A stretch of 64,000 bases of DNA from Tricholomella constricta (GCA_013368375.1 JAACJP010000001.1:930001-994000), one strand, 5' to 3'; counted from the first letter of the stretch, positions 10,172 to 20,612 are shown. The notes: a model not told the origin generated them from the letters alone. Made by a program: numbers and translations.

Positions 10172-11473
10172 TCAAGGCGACGAATACTCGCCACCATCGT
10201 CGCGTACGCCACCGTCGACACGGCTTCCACTGCCGCTGCCTCCACTCCTCGAGTTACCCATCGCAGACGCACCAACTAACTCTGTGCGCCGAGCCTGAAG
10301 CAAGTCCAGGACCGACGACGTAGACACGACCTGCTCGTAAAGCTGACGGGACGACGAACGCATGATCTCTTGGCGCGATTCAAGGACTTGAATTTCCTGG
10401 ACCAAAGTACGCAAGAAAACGGTGCGCACCGATAGCGCCCGATCAACATCTGCAAGACCGAACCGCGAAATAACCGACAACGGCTGGGTGAAGCCCAAAC
10501 CACGCAAATCTTCGTTACGAAGGAAGTCCTCAGGGCGAAACACCGGACCCTGATAAAGGAGACCCGCGCCCCGGTCTACCGAACCCGCAGAACGAGTTAC
10601 GACAAGGCGCTGAGCGGCTCTCGCCAGATCGGGCGAATGGACTTCGTCGAACAGCGGAGGGGGCATACAGGCGTCGCAAAAATGTCCCTCTACTGCGCAC
10701 GACACAAACTGGTGCGGTGCTGGCCGAAACAACCCCACTTCGTTCGTCTCGCATCGTCTAGATTGAATCTCGCAAACCGCGCAAACATCAATGTCGCTGC
10801 GCTGAACGCAGTCCAAGCCGTAGCTCACACAACGATCGCACTAGCCAATAGATGAGCGACAAAACAAGGACGCAAGAGGACCGACGACTTACCGCTTCGC
10901 TACGAGTGTAATGCTCAGGGTACTCCTTCTTAAATTCCTCGAGACGTTCCAGCCACAAGCGGCGTCGCATCCCTTGTGCCGCCAATACCGACTCCCGGAG
11001 ATCTCGACGACAGACTCTTCTTCGTCCCCGTCCCCAACAGAGGAAGCGCACGAACGCTCCCGAACGACAGACCCTGCCTCTTCTTCGGCAAAGGCGGCGC
11101 GCATACGCTCCCGGGCGACCGTCTCTCGGTGAGGGTAATCGGACTACCAACTAGCGCGTTAGTACTCTGCAGAAACGACCAAATAACCAGCAAGCGAACG
11201 CACACTCGGTTCTAGATCCGCGAACCGCTCGGACCATTCGGGGTCGGACTCGATCGTAGACCATATGTTAGATAATGCCTCTTCCTCGTCGCTCCACATC
11301 CAACGCCAGGGACTAGCCACCGGCGACCTAAGCACTTCGAGGCTGTTCGACAAGTATTGCAGCACACGGGTGCGCGCATAACGAGGGGAGTCGGCCGACA
11401 GCGATTGCCATTCATCCCAGTCTCGTTCCAAGAAGCGGAGAGTGCGCTGAAGGTCGACAGGAGGTCTCGACAT
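10172..11473 (-). CDS. Antisense Zn2Cys6 protein, Gypsy-1 copy B (possibly damaged)
   Basis: This is a paralogue of copy A in the same orientation. It starts at 11473 (MSRPPVDLQRTLRFLERDWD), and its first exon matches copy A (DLEPSV against DLEPEV at the end). The segment ahead of the cluster (LERLEEFKKEYPEHYTRSEA) aligns with copy A (LGRLEDFKKECPHHSVREVA). A GTAAGT donor and TTGGCTAG acceptor put the intron directly before the first cysteine. The cluster is C-x2-C-x6-C-x8-C-x2-C-x6-C (CDRCVSYGLDC, then CAVCEIQSRRC). The C-terminal domain (GLADVDRAL..FLRTLVQEIQVLESRQEI) matches copy A well. Near 11000 the frames of the acidic linker and the FKKEY segment differ, and the basic stretch of copy A is missing, so an indel is likely. 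Confidence 0.65.
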
Positions 11474-11615
11474 AACGATGGGTAAACCGAACAAGAACCT
11501 GGATATATATATGTTCGCCAGCGCGTCGGCACCGTCACTTCCTCCTATCCCGGCCCCTCTTTTCCAAGACGTACACCCCCTGACCGATGCACGGGACCGA
11601 CTGAGGACAGTCGGT

Positions 11616-11634
11616 ATTTCAAGTAAGGAGGAGA
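11616..11634 (+). promoter_or_regulatory. Polypurine tract of Gypsy-1
   Basis: The purine run AAGTAAGGAGGAGA directly precedes the TG that opens the 3' LTR, which is the position expected of the plus-strand DNA primer. Confidence 0.75.
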
Positions 11635-12668
11635 TGATGAGCACCGTCCCGCGCTGTACACAGAACCTGCCCGCTATATGGACAGTAGCCGCCGCGCCAC
11701 GACGAACACGGTCCCGGATGCGACCAAAGCGCCGAACCGACCGACCGACAATACGACCGACCGACCGACAATACGACCAAACGACCGACGCACCGACCAA
11801 GAAACAGAGTAACTTGAAACGCCAGTTCTCCTCTCTGGGCGCACGGAGCACGGAACACCGTATAACCTGTCAACGCCCGCGCACGTTTGAATGCCAAGGT
11901 CTCAACCCGGCGACAACCAAACCCGATTTGAAATTATCCTAGGAAACACCTTTGCCCAGCCGTTCGCAGAGAGGATCCGGCCGTACCACGGAGTTCCGCA
12001 CCCAAGAGCCACTACCGGTCACAAATCCACCACCGATCATACATCCGACCCGACGCCTCGAGCCGATCAAAAGCCCCTTTGCCAAGCCAAAGAGCGCCAC
12101 ACTCTCTAAAAAGCGTCGCGCGGTACCAAGCTTGGCGGCGCTTCTCCCAATAAACCAGTAAAACACCTGCCTCACCGGCTCGCGAGAGGCGAGTCGGTCG
12201 CATAGTATAAAAACATACCCATGTACTACCTACTGCCTCCAGTGAATTACAGCCCGTATTTTCCCTCACACTCAGAGTGAATAGCTCGAAACCGTCGTCT
12301 CTGTCGTCTCTGCACCGTCCTCGTCGTATAAACCATCGCCACTGTCGTAAATCTCGTAACTGCCGTCTCTGTCGCCTTGTACTCGTCGCCCGAACCCGTG
12401 AGTTCTCCGTATTAACCTCGTTCGTCTCGTTGTCGCACGGCCGACACCCAAAGTCGCGTCGCTGATCCGTTCCACTCGAGAACGTCGCGTACCATCACCC
12501 CCGTCGCGTTGTTGTCGGTTCGACTGGCTACGAGTCGGATCGTCTCTTACCTTCGTCAAACAACCCTTACAAGCCCTGCACACTCGCGTGTTTGGGAACT
12601 TTTAACATTTCTCGCCCCCCATAGTTGTTAGTTGTTTTGTTGTTGTGCACAGCATCTACAGGCCTTCT
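11635..12668 (+). repeat. 3' LTR of Gypsy-1
   Basis: It starts with TGATGAGCACC right after the polypurine tract and matches 1-1047 from 11651 onward. It has a TATAAAAA box near 12206 and the CCG triplet array at 11731-11795. It ends within the shared GGCCTTCT. The next base belongs to the RNase H coding sequence of the Ngaro-like host element, which shows that Gypsy-1 inserted into that gene. Confidence 0.85.
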
Positions 12669-12907
12669 AGCTCTATCAACGTCCTAATTCACTCCGACAA
12701 CTTCGGGGCCATCGGTGCCCACCACAAGCACCGCAGCCCCAATCTCCCCATCAACTTATGTACCCGTCGAACATACGCCACACTCATCCAGCACCTAATT
12801 ATACCGTCCTTCGTCTACGTCGAATCCGAACTGAATCCTGCCGACCCGATCTCGCGTGGAGTCTCGGGCGCCCCTAGAACTTTTCTCACACGCGCGTTCC
12901 CCTTGCC
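12669..12907 (+). pseudogene. Ngaro I RT/RNase H C-terminal fragment
   Basis: The frame reads INVLIHSDNFGAIGAH, then ESELNPADPISRGVSG, which are the final RNase H motifs of DIRS/Ngaro reverse transcriptases (compare SDNSGVVGAL and NPADAPSRG in Ngaro II on the minus strand near 45550-45750). The coding sequence is cut at its left by Gypsy-1 and at 12907 by Gypsy-2. It resumes at 23534 as RELISFFNV followed by a stop. The protein cannot be made from this locus. Confidence 0.75.
12903..12907. repeat. Target site duplication of Gypsy-2 (left)
   Basis: TTGCC lies directly before the 5' LTR, and the same five bases follow the 3' LTR at 23534-23538. Confidence 0.95.
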
Positions 12908-13252
12908 TGTCACGACCGCCCCTAAACTCGCAATCACTTACGCTTTCCCACGCACGTCCACCGTATATATGATGGCACCACTTCTTTTCAGACTCCTTAC
13001 CTCGATATTACCTATTGTTAAGACTAGTTCTCGTTCTCGTTCTCGTTTCTCTCTCTCTCTCTCAATACATTCGGCTTCACACTCGTATCGCCTGAGCTCG
13101 TTCGTTCGAATCAGCCCCGGTGAACACCTTCATCAACGCTCACGACCTCCGAATACTCCTTCGTAGGCCGTCTTCCTTGACGAACGTCAGGCCTGTCCGC
13201 TTCGGTGGTTCCAGAATAACTCTGTAACCGGCGTGCTACACAGGTCCTAACA
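12908..13252 (+). repeat. Gypsy-2 5' LTR
   Basis: 345 bp, TG...CA, identical by eye to 23189-23533. It has a TATATATG box near 12963 and a CT repeat near 13050. No TGG-type primer site follows. The next bases are TAATATCGAGG, so priming may be of the self-primed kind known for Tf1/sushi relatives, which I cannot confirm. Confidence 0.95.
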
Positions 13253-13281
13253 TAATATCGAGGTCCTCCCACCCACCGGAC

Positions 13282-16146
13282 ATGTCCTCGACGATAGTGG
13301 AGCCTAACACAACCATCCGCTATCAAAACTTCGAAGGTCCCTCCTTCACTCAAAGGAGACCTTCACCACCACCCTTCGAAACCTCCCCTGCCTCAACAGG
13401 ACCTCCGATGCAAGGGACTTTCGGATCCAACAGGTCCAGGTTGGAACACCAGATCTTCCAACCTGGCCAACATGAGGGGGATTTTTCCTCAGTCAGTCAG
13501 GACCCACGACGACCCCTACCCCGAACCCCCTCAAACGTATTCAACCCCTCTTACCAACTCGCCACCCCCAACTATCCCCCCTTACCACCATCTGCAACGA
13601 CCTCCGGACCTCCGCTTTCAAGTAACCAGACTCCCGGATCGTACTACGAAAGGTTGAGGCACCCGGAGATGTTCCAGAGGAGGGATAGGGCACGAGAGGA
13701 GGGACAGGGACAGTTCGCTCGTCAACAAAACCCCTTTCTACACGGTTCAGACCACGAAAGGATACTCTACGAACTCCGCATGACGCGAGAGGAGTTTTCA
13801 CGACAAGCGCACGAGCTCCTAGTCGAAACCATGGGGATGGATCATCAACCCCGAACACCGGAACAATGGGCCAACCTCGTGTTGTCGACCATGCAACTGC
13901 ACGAAGCCCATCGATTACCCCCACAACTGACGGTGTTGCTACAAATGGGGGGAAACGAAAGAAGGTTACGCGCTCTGGCTGGAGAAATCCAGACGTCCAA
14001 CGAGGGAAGAAGATTCTCCGACCCCCAAAGCGCGGGACGTTCCTTCCACATGCCAATTCAGGAGCCCGTTCCCTCCAGAATCGAAACTAGATTCGAAGAA
14101 CCTCCACGAGCGACAAGCACGGTCAATACGCAGACAGCTTCGGCTCTACTCAGGAGGATGAACCAAGGGAACGCTCCCCCCAGCCAAGAAGGGTTCGAAC
14201 CCACCGTCACACCAGGGGCAGACGCTCGAAGAGCTCCGACGTTCGGGTTCTGGGGAGCCCACAACTTACAAAGAATCCCCGAAGAGAACCCCCCTGTCGA
14301 AGGACCGTTTTCCAGGCCAAATTCGGGTTTTCAGGGCCCACAGAGGACCTTCGCAAACCAAGAAGGAGTACCTCCGAGGGAACCTGAGAACATTCCCCTA
14401 CCTCCGTCGGAACGGGGAATCCCAACGCCACTGTCGTACGCCCACAGCTACGAACTACGCGAAGAAAACTCGGAAAGAAGAGAGGGAGCACCCCCTAGGG
14501 CACGAGAAGACTGGCGCCAAACACCACCTCATCTGGCAAGTCAGAACAGGAGGTCACCACAAGGCCCACGCCCAATCTCCCCAAGAGAACGACGTGGAAT
14601 CGGAGCGGACCCCGGCCCCGGTCAAAACGTAAACATCCTCGACGGAAGGCAAGGGACCCAACAACAATTCCCCCAGTTCGAACAATACAGAACTGGATAC
14701 AACCCCGGACCAGCCCCACCCATACCCGGCGGACGACCGAACCCCCAGTACAACGGACCACCTCCACAGCCCCAACCACCTCCGGGATCTTCGGGACCAC
14801 CTACCCCGAGAGGAACTCAATGGGGAAACGGCCCCGGAGGACCAGGAGGGGGAGGAGGAGGTTATTGGGGAAACGGCCCCGGAGGAACAGGAGGTCCTGG
14901 AGGAGGGGGAGGTCACGGAGGATACGGACCACCACAAGGACCAGGAGGCCCGGGAGGCCACGGAGGTCCCGGAGGGGGAGGAGGAGGCCACGGAGGAGGA
15001 GGAGGAGGAGGCCCACCCGGAAATTCGGGAGGAGGCCAATTCACAAACCCTCAACGACCCCCACCTCCACCGCAACAGCTCTTAGGCCCAAACCAAAACC
15101 TGACCCCGGAACAGTACCGACACCTCCTAAACCTGGAATCGAAAATCGACATCAGGAAACCGGACCCCTTCACTGGAAAAGAACCGAGGAGATGGAAAAC
15201 CTTCGTCACGGAATGCCTAGTAACGTTTCAAGCCAAGGCGATCACCTACGAACAGGATCACCTGAAGGTGTCATTCGCGAGCTCCTACTTAAAGGACGGA
15301 GCTATGGACTACTTTCGGCTGCAACTCACGTACAACCCCCAACACCCAATGTTCACGAATTGGGAAGGATTCGTACACGAATTAGGATCACGCTTCGGAA
15401 TACCGAACTCGAGAGTGGAAGCCGAGAACAACATTTCGCGACTGAAAATGAAGGAATGGGAAAAGTTCACAGCATTCATCATCAAGTTCGAACAAGAAGC
15501 GTACGAAACAGGCTGGAACTGGGTAGCACTACAGTTCACACTCCGGAAAGCGCTCCCCCAACGAATCCTTAACGTACTGGCCATCGCACCAAGCCCCGAA
15601 ACCTACGAAGGTTACCGAGATCTGGTCACCCAAATCGACCGGAGGTACTGGGAACATCGCATAGAAAATCCAGAGTCCTACAAACCCCTCTGGGCGAATA
15701 ATGCGAACACCTCCAACACCTCCGCACGACCTCCGATGGGACCTTCGGCCGGACCCGCAAGCCGCACGACGCCGCAAACGGCTCAGGGGAACAGGAACGC
15801 ACGCTTGAACGCCGAAAGTCACGATCAGGACCCGGACTCAGGTAAGGAAGGTAAGGCGCAAGACCAAGAAATCGCATGGGATGACGAAGAGGCACTACAA
15901 GCCAACAACTTCGGATTCAAGAAGTCAACGCGCCCCTGGGTGAAGATCGATGAAGACGTAAAGCAACAACGAATTCGAGACAAGGCCTGCATCCTATGCG
16001 GTGACCTGGAACACTGGATGCGCGACTGCCCAACAGCAAACGCCATGGGCAGAGCCACCTACCTCATCGGCGACGACATCTTCGAATTCCATCACAAGAC
16101 AGAAGAGGGAAACGCGGGGGCGATTCAGGACTTACCCGGGCTCTGA
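13282..16146 (+). CDS. gag: Gypsy-2 Gag with long disordered N-terminus
   Basis: The ORF is 954 residues, longer than most Gypsy Gags. The first 600 or so residues are rich in Pro, Gly, Gln and Arg, with a Gly-rich stretch at about 510-590 and a poly-Pro segment before residue 600. A retrotransposon Gag domain follows at about 620-800 (FTNWEGFVHELGSRFG, KFEQEAYETGW). A CCHC knuckle of spacing C-x2-C-x4-H-x4-C (CILCGDLEHWMRDC) is near residue 900. The start is the first ATG 30 bp after the LTR. The ORF ends at TGA 16146 within the predicted frameshift stem, so most ribosomes should stop here and yield free Gag. Confidence 0.9.
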   Translation: MSSTIVEPNTTIRYQNFEGPSFTQRRPSPPPFETSPASTGPPMQGTFGSNRSRLEHQIFQPGQHEGDFSSVSQDPRRPLPRTPSNVFNPSYQLATPNYPPLPPSATTSGPPLSSNQTPGSYYERLRHPEMFQRRDRAREEGQGQFARQQNPFLHGSDHERILYELRMTREEFSRQAHELLVETMGMDHQPRTPEQWANLVLSTMQLHEAHRLPPQLTVLLQMGGNERRLRALAGEIQTSNEGRRFSDPQSAGRSFHMPIQEPVPSRIETRFEEPPRATSTVNTQTASALLRRMNQGNAPPSQEGFEPTVTPGADARRAPTFGFWGAHNLQRIPEENPPVEGPFSRPNSGFQGPQRTFANQEGVPPREPENIPLPPSERGIPTPLSYAHSYELREENSERREGAPPRAREDWRQTPPHLASQNRRSPQGPRPISPRERRGIGADPGPGQNVNILDGRQGTQQQFPQFEQYRTGYNPGPAPPIPGGRPNPQYNGPPPQPQPPPGSSGPPTPRGTQWGNGPGGPGGGGGGYWGNGPGGTGGPGGGGGHGGYGPPQGPGGPGGHGGPGGGGGGHGGGGGGGPPGNSGGGQFTNPQRPPPPPQQLLGPNQNLTPEQYRHLLNLESKIDIRKPDPFTGKEPRRWKTFVTECLVTFQAKAITYEQDHLKVSFASSYLKDGAMDYFRLQLTYNPQHPMFTNWEGFVHELGSRFGIPNSRVEAENNISRLKMKEWEKFTAFIIKFEQEAYETGWNWVALQFTLRKALPQRILNVLAIAPSPETYEGYRDLVTQIDRRYWEHRIENPESYKPLWANNANTSNTSARPPMGPSAGPASRTTPQTAQGNRNARLNAESHDQDPDSGKEGKAQDQEIAWDDEEALQANNFGFKKSTRPWVKIDEDVKQQRIRDKACILCGDLEHWMRDCPTANAMGRATYLIGDDIFEFHHKTEEGNAGAIQDLPGL

Positions 16147-16168
16147 ATCGCGAAGAGCTGAAACCGGG
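16107..16168 (+). promoter_or_regulatory. Programmed -1 frameshift signal, gag-pol of Gypsy-2
   Basis: The heptamer G GGA AAC (16107-16113) is in register with the gag frame. A 6-nt spacer follows. A perfect 9-bp stem then pairs 16120-16128 with 16143-16151, and the gag stop lies in its 3' arm. Loop bases CCCGG can pair with CCGGG at 16164-16168 to form a pseudoknot. The -1 frame is open and continues directly into pol. Confidence 0.8.
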
Positions 16169-19100
16169 CCTTGACACTAAACTACGCGCAACGGCACTAT
16201 CGACAACGGACACCCGCACTGTAACACTCTCCTCCCACTCGTCCCTGGCATTCTTAATACACCTCACGCCAAACGGAGGAGGAGAAAAACCCGAAAATAC
16301 GCTTATCGACAGCGGAGCTACCGACAACTTCATGGACTCCGACATGGCGACATCACGCGGGCTCCACCTTGAGGAGCTCAAACCCCCAATAAACCTTTGC
16401 CTATTTGATGGAGAACTCTCCGCATCGGGCAAAATCACACACTATACCACCAACGACGTCAAATTCAGTGACGGCACCACGCAGAGGATAAGGTTCCTCC
16501 TTACGAAACTCCACGAGACAGCTGCGATAGTGTTGGGACTATCATGGTTGAAGGAGGTCAACCCCCGAATAAACTGGAAAGACCTCTGCATCACGCTACG
16601 AAGGGGGTCAAACGGCAAAATTGAAGGATCACTACCGGACCTCCGAAGGAAAAAGGAAGTCGTCCCAACGACAACAGGCACAGGAGATCAACGCTTACCC
16701 TCGCGGTCAGCTCGCTCCTTCACGATCGAAGTACAGTTAGAAGGATCCTCAACGCGACTACGGGCACTTATCGATAGTGGAGCGGCGGGAAATTTCATAG
16801 CACAATCCTCGTGTACGAAACCGGAACCTCTCGCCAGCCCCATGACCCTACAACTGTTCGACGGAAACCCCAGCGGAGGTGGAGCCATTTCACATCATAG
16901 TCCCGAAACAATCAAACTTGAGAACGGACTAGAGTATAAGGTCGACCTCCTCATAACACAGTTACACCCGGCCACGCCACTAGTGCTCGGATTACCTTGG
17001 TTACGGGAAGCAAATCCGGACATCGACTGGCGGGAAATGTCCATGACCATGGAACAAGGGGCAGGACTAGCCGCGATATCGCTTTCCCAGAAGACGCAAT
17101 GGAGAACCGTGACCCTTGAGGAGGAGGAAGACGTCGAAGCTCCGAAACCAGCCAACCCCCTTTCGGAAAAACAACCCCTCCTCAGGGACCTCCTGGATGA
17201 CGACAACGATCAGAACGACACCTCCAGCGATAACATGAAGGAGGAAGACACTCGCCCAAACACCAACGAACCCCAAGAGGAAATACCAACACCGACAACC
17301 GAGTCACCAGAGGAGATAACGGGACGGAAACGCACCCGAAAACCACCCCCACCGAACTACTTCCCTCCAAACGTTCCGAGGTCCAAATTCAAACCCCACC
17401 CCAAACAGAAATCCGCAACGTCCCCAACGACAGAAACACAGGAAGAAGAGGAAACCAACCCGGAAACGGAGGCCGAAGACGAAACCGGAGAGGGAGAAGA
17501 GGATGTCGAAACACAAAACATCCGCCTGATCGGAGCGGCGCCATTCGCGAACCTCATCAGGGACGGAGCCACAGCGTTCCAACTACACATCTCCCCCACC
17601 GAAAAGGAAGAACACCTCCATGCCAATAACACCTCCGACGATGAACCCAAGCAACCAAAGACAGAAAAGGAAATCTTCGAGGAAGTCGTACCTCCGGAGT
17701 ACAGGGACTTCGAAGACGTATTCTCAGCGGGCGAAGCGAAAACCATCCCCCCACACCGACCCTACGATCACACAGTGGAACTCGACGAAAACACTACCCC
17801 TCCCTTCGGAAAGATATACAACATGTCCGAACTGGAGTTGAAAGCATTGAAGGATTACATCGACGAGATGCTCGGAAAAGGGTTCATCCGACCTTCGAGT
17901 TTGTCAGCGGGAGCTCCGGTACTGTTCGCAAAGAAGAAGGACGGATCACTCCGGCTATGCATGGACTATAGAGGATTAAATCGGATCACCAAGAAGAACC
18001 GTTACCCTCTACCTCTGATCGGAGACCTCATAGACCGACTTCAAAAAGCGAAAGTATACTCGAAGATCGACCTCCGAGTGGGCTACAACAACGTCCGCAT
18101 AGCTCCGGGACACGAATGGAAGACAGCCTTCCGCACTCGTTATGGACTTTTCGAATACCTGGTAATGCCTTTCGGCATGACAAACTCACCCGCGACATTC
18201 CAACACTTCATGAACGACATCTTCCACGACATGAACGACGTGTTCGTAGTGATCTACCTCGACGACATTCTGGTTTTCTCGGAGACCTTAGAGGAACATC
18301 ACGGACACGTTCGGAAGGTCCTCGAGAGGCTCCGGAAACACAACCTTCATGCGAAACCGGAGAAATGCACGTTTCACACTACGGAGATCGAATACCTAGG
18401 CGTCATCGTATCCCCCGGCGGAGTAAAGATGGATCCAGGAAAAGTCGACGCGATCCGGAAGTGGCCTAGACCGACGAAGGTCAAGGAACTCCAATCTTTC
18501 CTAGGCTTTGCAAACTTCTATCGGCGGTTTATCGACAATTACTCGGGCATAACGAAGAGGTTAAACAAACTCACGCAAAAGGACACAATCTGGAAATGGG
18601 ATTCCGAATGCGAAGGAGTCTTCGAACTATTGAAGAAAGCATTCTCCTCCGCACCCATCCTACGACACTTCGATCCTCAACTACCGGTGATATTAGAGTG
18701 CGACGCTTCCAACTTCGCCATAGCGGGGATCATCTCCCAATTTGACGAGACATCACAAGACTTACGTCCTGTCGCCTTCTACGCGAGAACTATGATAGAC
18801 GCGGAGCTCAACTACGACATCTATGATAAGGAGCTCCTAGCAATCGTGGAAGCGTTTAAGCAATGGAGGGCCTACCTAGAGGGATCTCCCCACCGCATTC
18901 AAGTGTACTCCGACCACAATAACCTACAGTATTTCTCTACGACCAAGCAACTCAATCGCAGACAAGCACGATGGTCGGAATGCCTGGCGAACTTCGACTT
19001 CCAAATAAACTACAGACCCGGAAGATTAGGAGCGAAACCAGATGCCCTCACGCGACGGCCAGACGTGTATCCCAAGAAAGGGTTCGAACAGGATCATAAT

Positions 19101-20612
19101 TCGTTCAACAACCGCATCATCATACCTCCCGAACGATTGAACGCGGCCCTAATACTGAACGAGGAGCTCCTACTAAACAACATCCGGAACACACCCCGAG
19201 ACGATTTCTTCGAGAGACACGCACCCAAACCCGGAGATGAGACCTCCGCGTTCTCCCTATCCGATGATGGCAAACTACTCTTTCGCGACGGAAGAATCTA
19301 CGTACCGGACCATTCCAGATTACGCCTCGACATCCTACAGCAACATCACGACCACAAACTGCGCGGACATCCAGGGATCAGAAAGACCACACAACTCATC
19401 ATGAGGACTTATTTCTGGCCCGGATTAAGGAAGGAGGTCACTCGATACGTCCGAAGCTGTTATACCTGTAAAAGAGCGAAGGTCCCACGCCATAGCCCAT
19501 ACGGACTATTGAAACCACTCCAGATTGGACGAAGGGCGTGGGCCTCCATATCCATGGACCACATTGTAGAATTACCGGAATCGGATGGGTACGACGCCAT
19601 ACTAGTCGTAGTATGCCGCCTCACCAAGCAGGGCATCTTCATACCCTGTCACACAACGGACACAGCAAAGGAACTCGCTCAATTATTCTTGGAACATGTC
19701 TTCTCCAAGCACGGACTGCCCGACGACATCATATCGGACAGAGGCACCCTCTTCGTCTCCCGTTTCTGGAGCTCGCTATGTAAAGCCCTGGACATCAAAT
19801 CAAACCTCTCGACCGCGTATCACCCGGAGACCGACGGCCAGACGGAACGAGTAAATCAGACACTGGAACAATACCTCCGGATGTACGTGAACTATCTCCA
19901 GACCAACTGGCGAATTCAGCTCCCTCTGGCGGAATTCACGTACAACAATACGACCCATTCGACCACGGGAGTTTCCCCTTTCTTCGCGAACAAGGGCTAT
20001 CACCCCCGCTTGACAATCTCTATAAAAGATATACCGGCGAAAGAAGCCCAGGAGGTAGCCGTAGACCTCCGGACCCTCCAGGACTACCTCCGCAAAGAAA
20101 TAGAGATCGCAAATGAAGCTTACAAACAATTTGCAGATAAGAAACGGGACCCTACACCAGACTGGGCCGTAGGAACGGAAGTATGGCTCGACTGCCGGAA
20201 CATCAAAACGAAACGCCCCTCCAAAAAGCTGGACCACCGGAGACTGGGCCCCTTCAAAATCCTGCAGAAGATCTCCAGCCACGCGTATCGACTGGAACTA
20301 CCTCCGACACTGAAAGGGATTCACAATGTCTTCCACGTCAAGTTGCTCGAGAAGCACGAGCACGAGAAATTCCCCGGACGATCAAAACCACCTCCGCAGA
20401 CGATCGAAGTCGAGGGCGAAGAACACTACGAAGTGGGACAGATCCTGGATTCCCGAACACGAGGGAAACACGTCCTCTACTTGGTACGATGGGAAGGGTA
20501 CGGCCCCGAAGACGATACCTGGGAACCAGCGGAGAATATAGAAGGAGCAAAGGACATGGCCCTTAAATTCCACCGACTATTCCCAAGAAAACCACGGGAC
20601 CCCACAATTTAA
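16113..20612 (+). CDS. pol: Gypsy-2 Pol: two retropepsins, RT, RNase H, integrase, chromodomain
   Basis: Translation should enter by -1 frameshift at 16107-16113. The first in-frame ATG (16332) is too late, because it follows the protease motif LIDSGATDNF. Two protease-like domains are in tandem: the first has IDSGA near 16301 and IVLGLSWLKEVNP, the second IDSGA near 16771 and LVLGLPWLREANP. An acidic linker follows. Next come reverse transcriptase with YLDD (near 18258), RNase H (ECDASNFAIAG), an HHCC finger (H..H, then SCYTCKRAK), and an integrase core with D in SMDHIVEL, D in ISDRGTLF and E in DGQTERVNQ. A C-terminal chromodomain is near 20410-20560 (YLVRWEGYGPEDDTWEP), which in relatives guides integration to marked chromatin. 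The frame is intact throughout. Confidence 0.93.
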   Translation, partial: RGGDSGLTRALNREELKPGLDTKLRATALSTTDTRTVTLSSHSSLAFLIHLTPNGGGEKPENTLIDSGATDNFMDSDMATSRGLHLEELKPPINLCLFDGELSASGKITHYTTNDVKFSDGTTQRIRFLLTKLHETAAIVLGLSWLKEVNPRINWKDLCITLRRGSNGKIEGSLPDLRRKKEVVPTTTGTGDQRLPSRSARSFTIEVQLEGSSTRLRALIDSGAAGNFIAQSSCTKPEPLASPMTLQLFDGNPSGGGAISHHSPETIKLENGLEYKVDLLITQLHPATPLVLGLPWLREANPDIDWREMSMTMEQGAGLAAISLSQKTQWRTVTLEEEEDVEAPKPANPLSEKQPLLRDLLDDDNDQNDTSSDNMKEEDTRPNTNEPQEEIPTPTTESPEEITGRKRTRKPPPPNYFPPNVPRSKFKPHPKQKSATSPTTETQEEEETNPETEAEDETGEGEEDVETQNIRLIGAAPFANLIRDGATAFQLHISPTEKEEHLHANNTSDDEPKQPKTEKEIFEEVVPPEYRDFEDVFSAGEAKTIPPHRPYDHTVELDENTTPPFGKIYNMSELELKALKDYIDEMLGKGFIRPSSLSAGAPVLFAKKKDGSLRLCMDYRGLNRITKKNRYPLPLIGDLIDRLQKAKVYSKIDLRVGYNNVRIAPGHEWKTAFRTRYGLFEYLVMPFGMTNSPATFQHFMNDIFHDMNDVFVVIYLDDILVFSETLEEHHGHVRKVLERLRKHNLHAKPEKCTFHTTEIEYLGVIVSPGGVKMDPGKVDAIRKWPRPTKVKELQSFLGFANFYRRFIDNYSGITKRLNKLTQKDTIWKWDSECEGVFELLKKAFSSAPILRHFDPQLPVILECDASNFAIAGIISQFDETSQDLRPVAFYARTMIDAELNYDIYDKELLAIVEAFKQWRAYLEGSPHRIQVYSDHNNLQYFSTTKQLNRRQARWSECLANFDFQINYRPGRLGAKPDALTRRPDVYPKKGFEQDHNSFNNRIIIPPERLNAALILNEELLLNNIRNTPRDDFFERHAPKPGDETSAFSLSDDGKLLFRDGRIYVPDHSRLRLDILQQHHDHKLRGHPGIRKTTQLIMRTYFWPGLRKEVTRYVRSCYTCKRAKVPRHSPYGLLKPLQIGRRAWASISMDHIVELPESDGYDAILVVVCRLTKQGIFIPCHTTDTAKELAQLFLEHVFSKHGLPDDIISDRGTLFVSRFWSSLCKALDIKSNLSTAYHPETDGQTERVNQTLEQYLRMYVNYLQTNWRIQLPLAEFTYNNTTHSTTGVSPFFANKGYHPRLTISIKDIPAKEAQEVAVDLRTLQDYLRKEIEIANEAYKQFADKKRDPTPDWAVGTEVWLDCRNIKTKRPSKKLDHRRLGPFKILQKISSHAYRLELPPTLKGIHNVFHVKLLEKHEHEKFPGRSKPPPQTIEVEGEEHYEVGQILDSRTRGKHVLYLVRWEGYGPEDDTWEPAENIEGAKDMALKFHRLFPRKPRDPTI

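Noticed and set aside
14820..15572. 250-residue Arg-rich + ORF within gag of Gypsy-2
   Set aside because: Alternate frame of the Gly/Pro-rich gag region. The Arg richness follows from GGA/CCA repeats.
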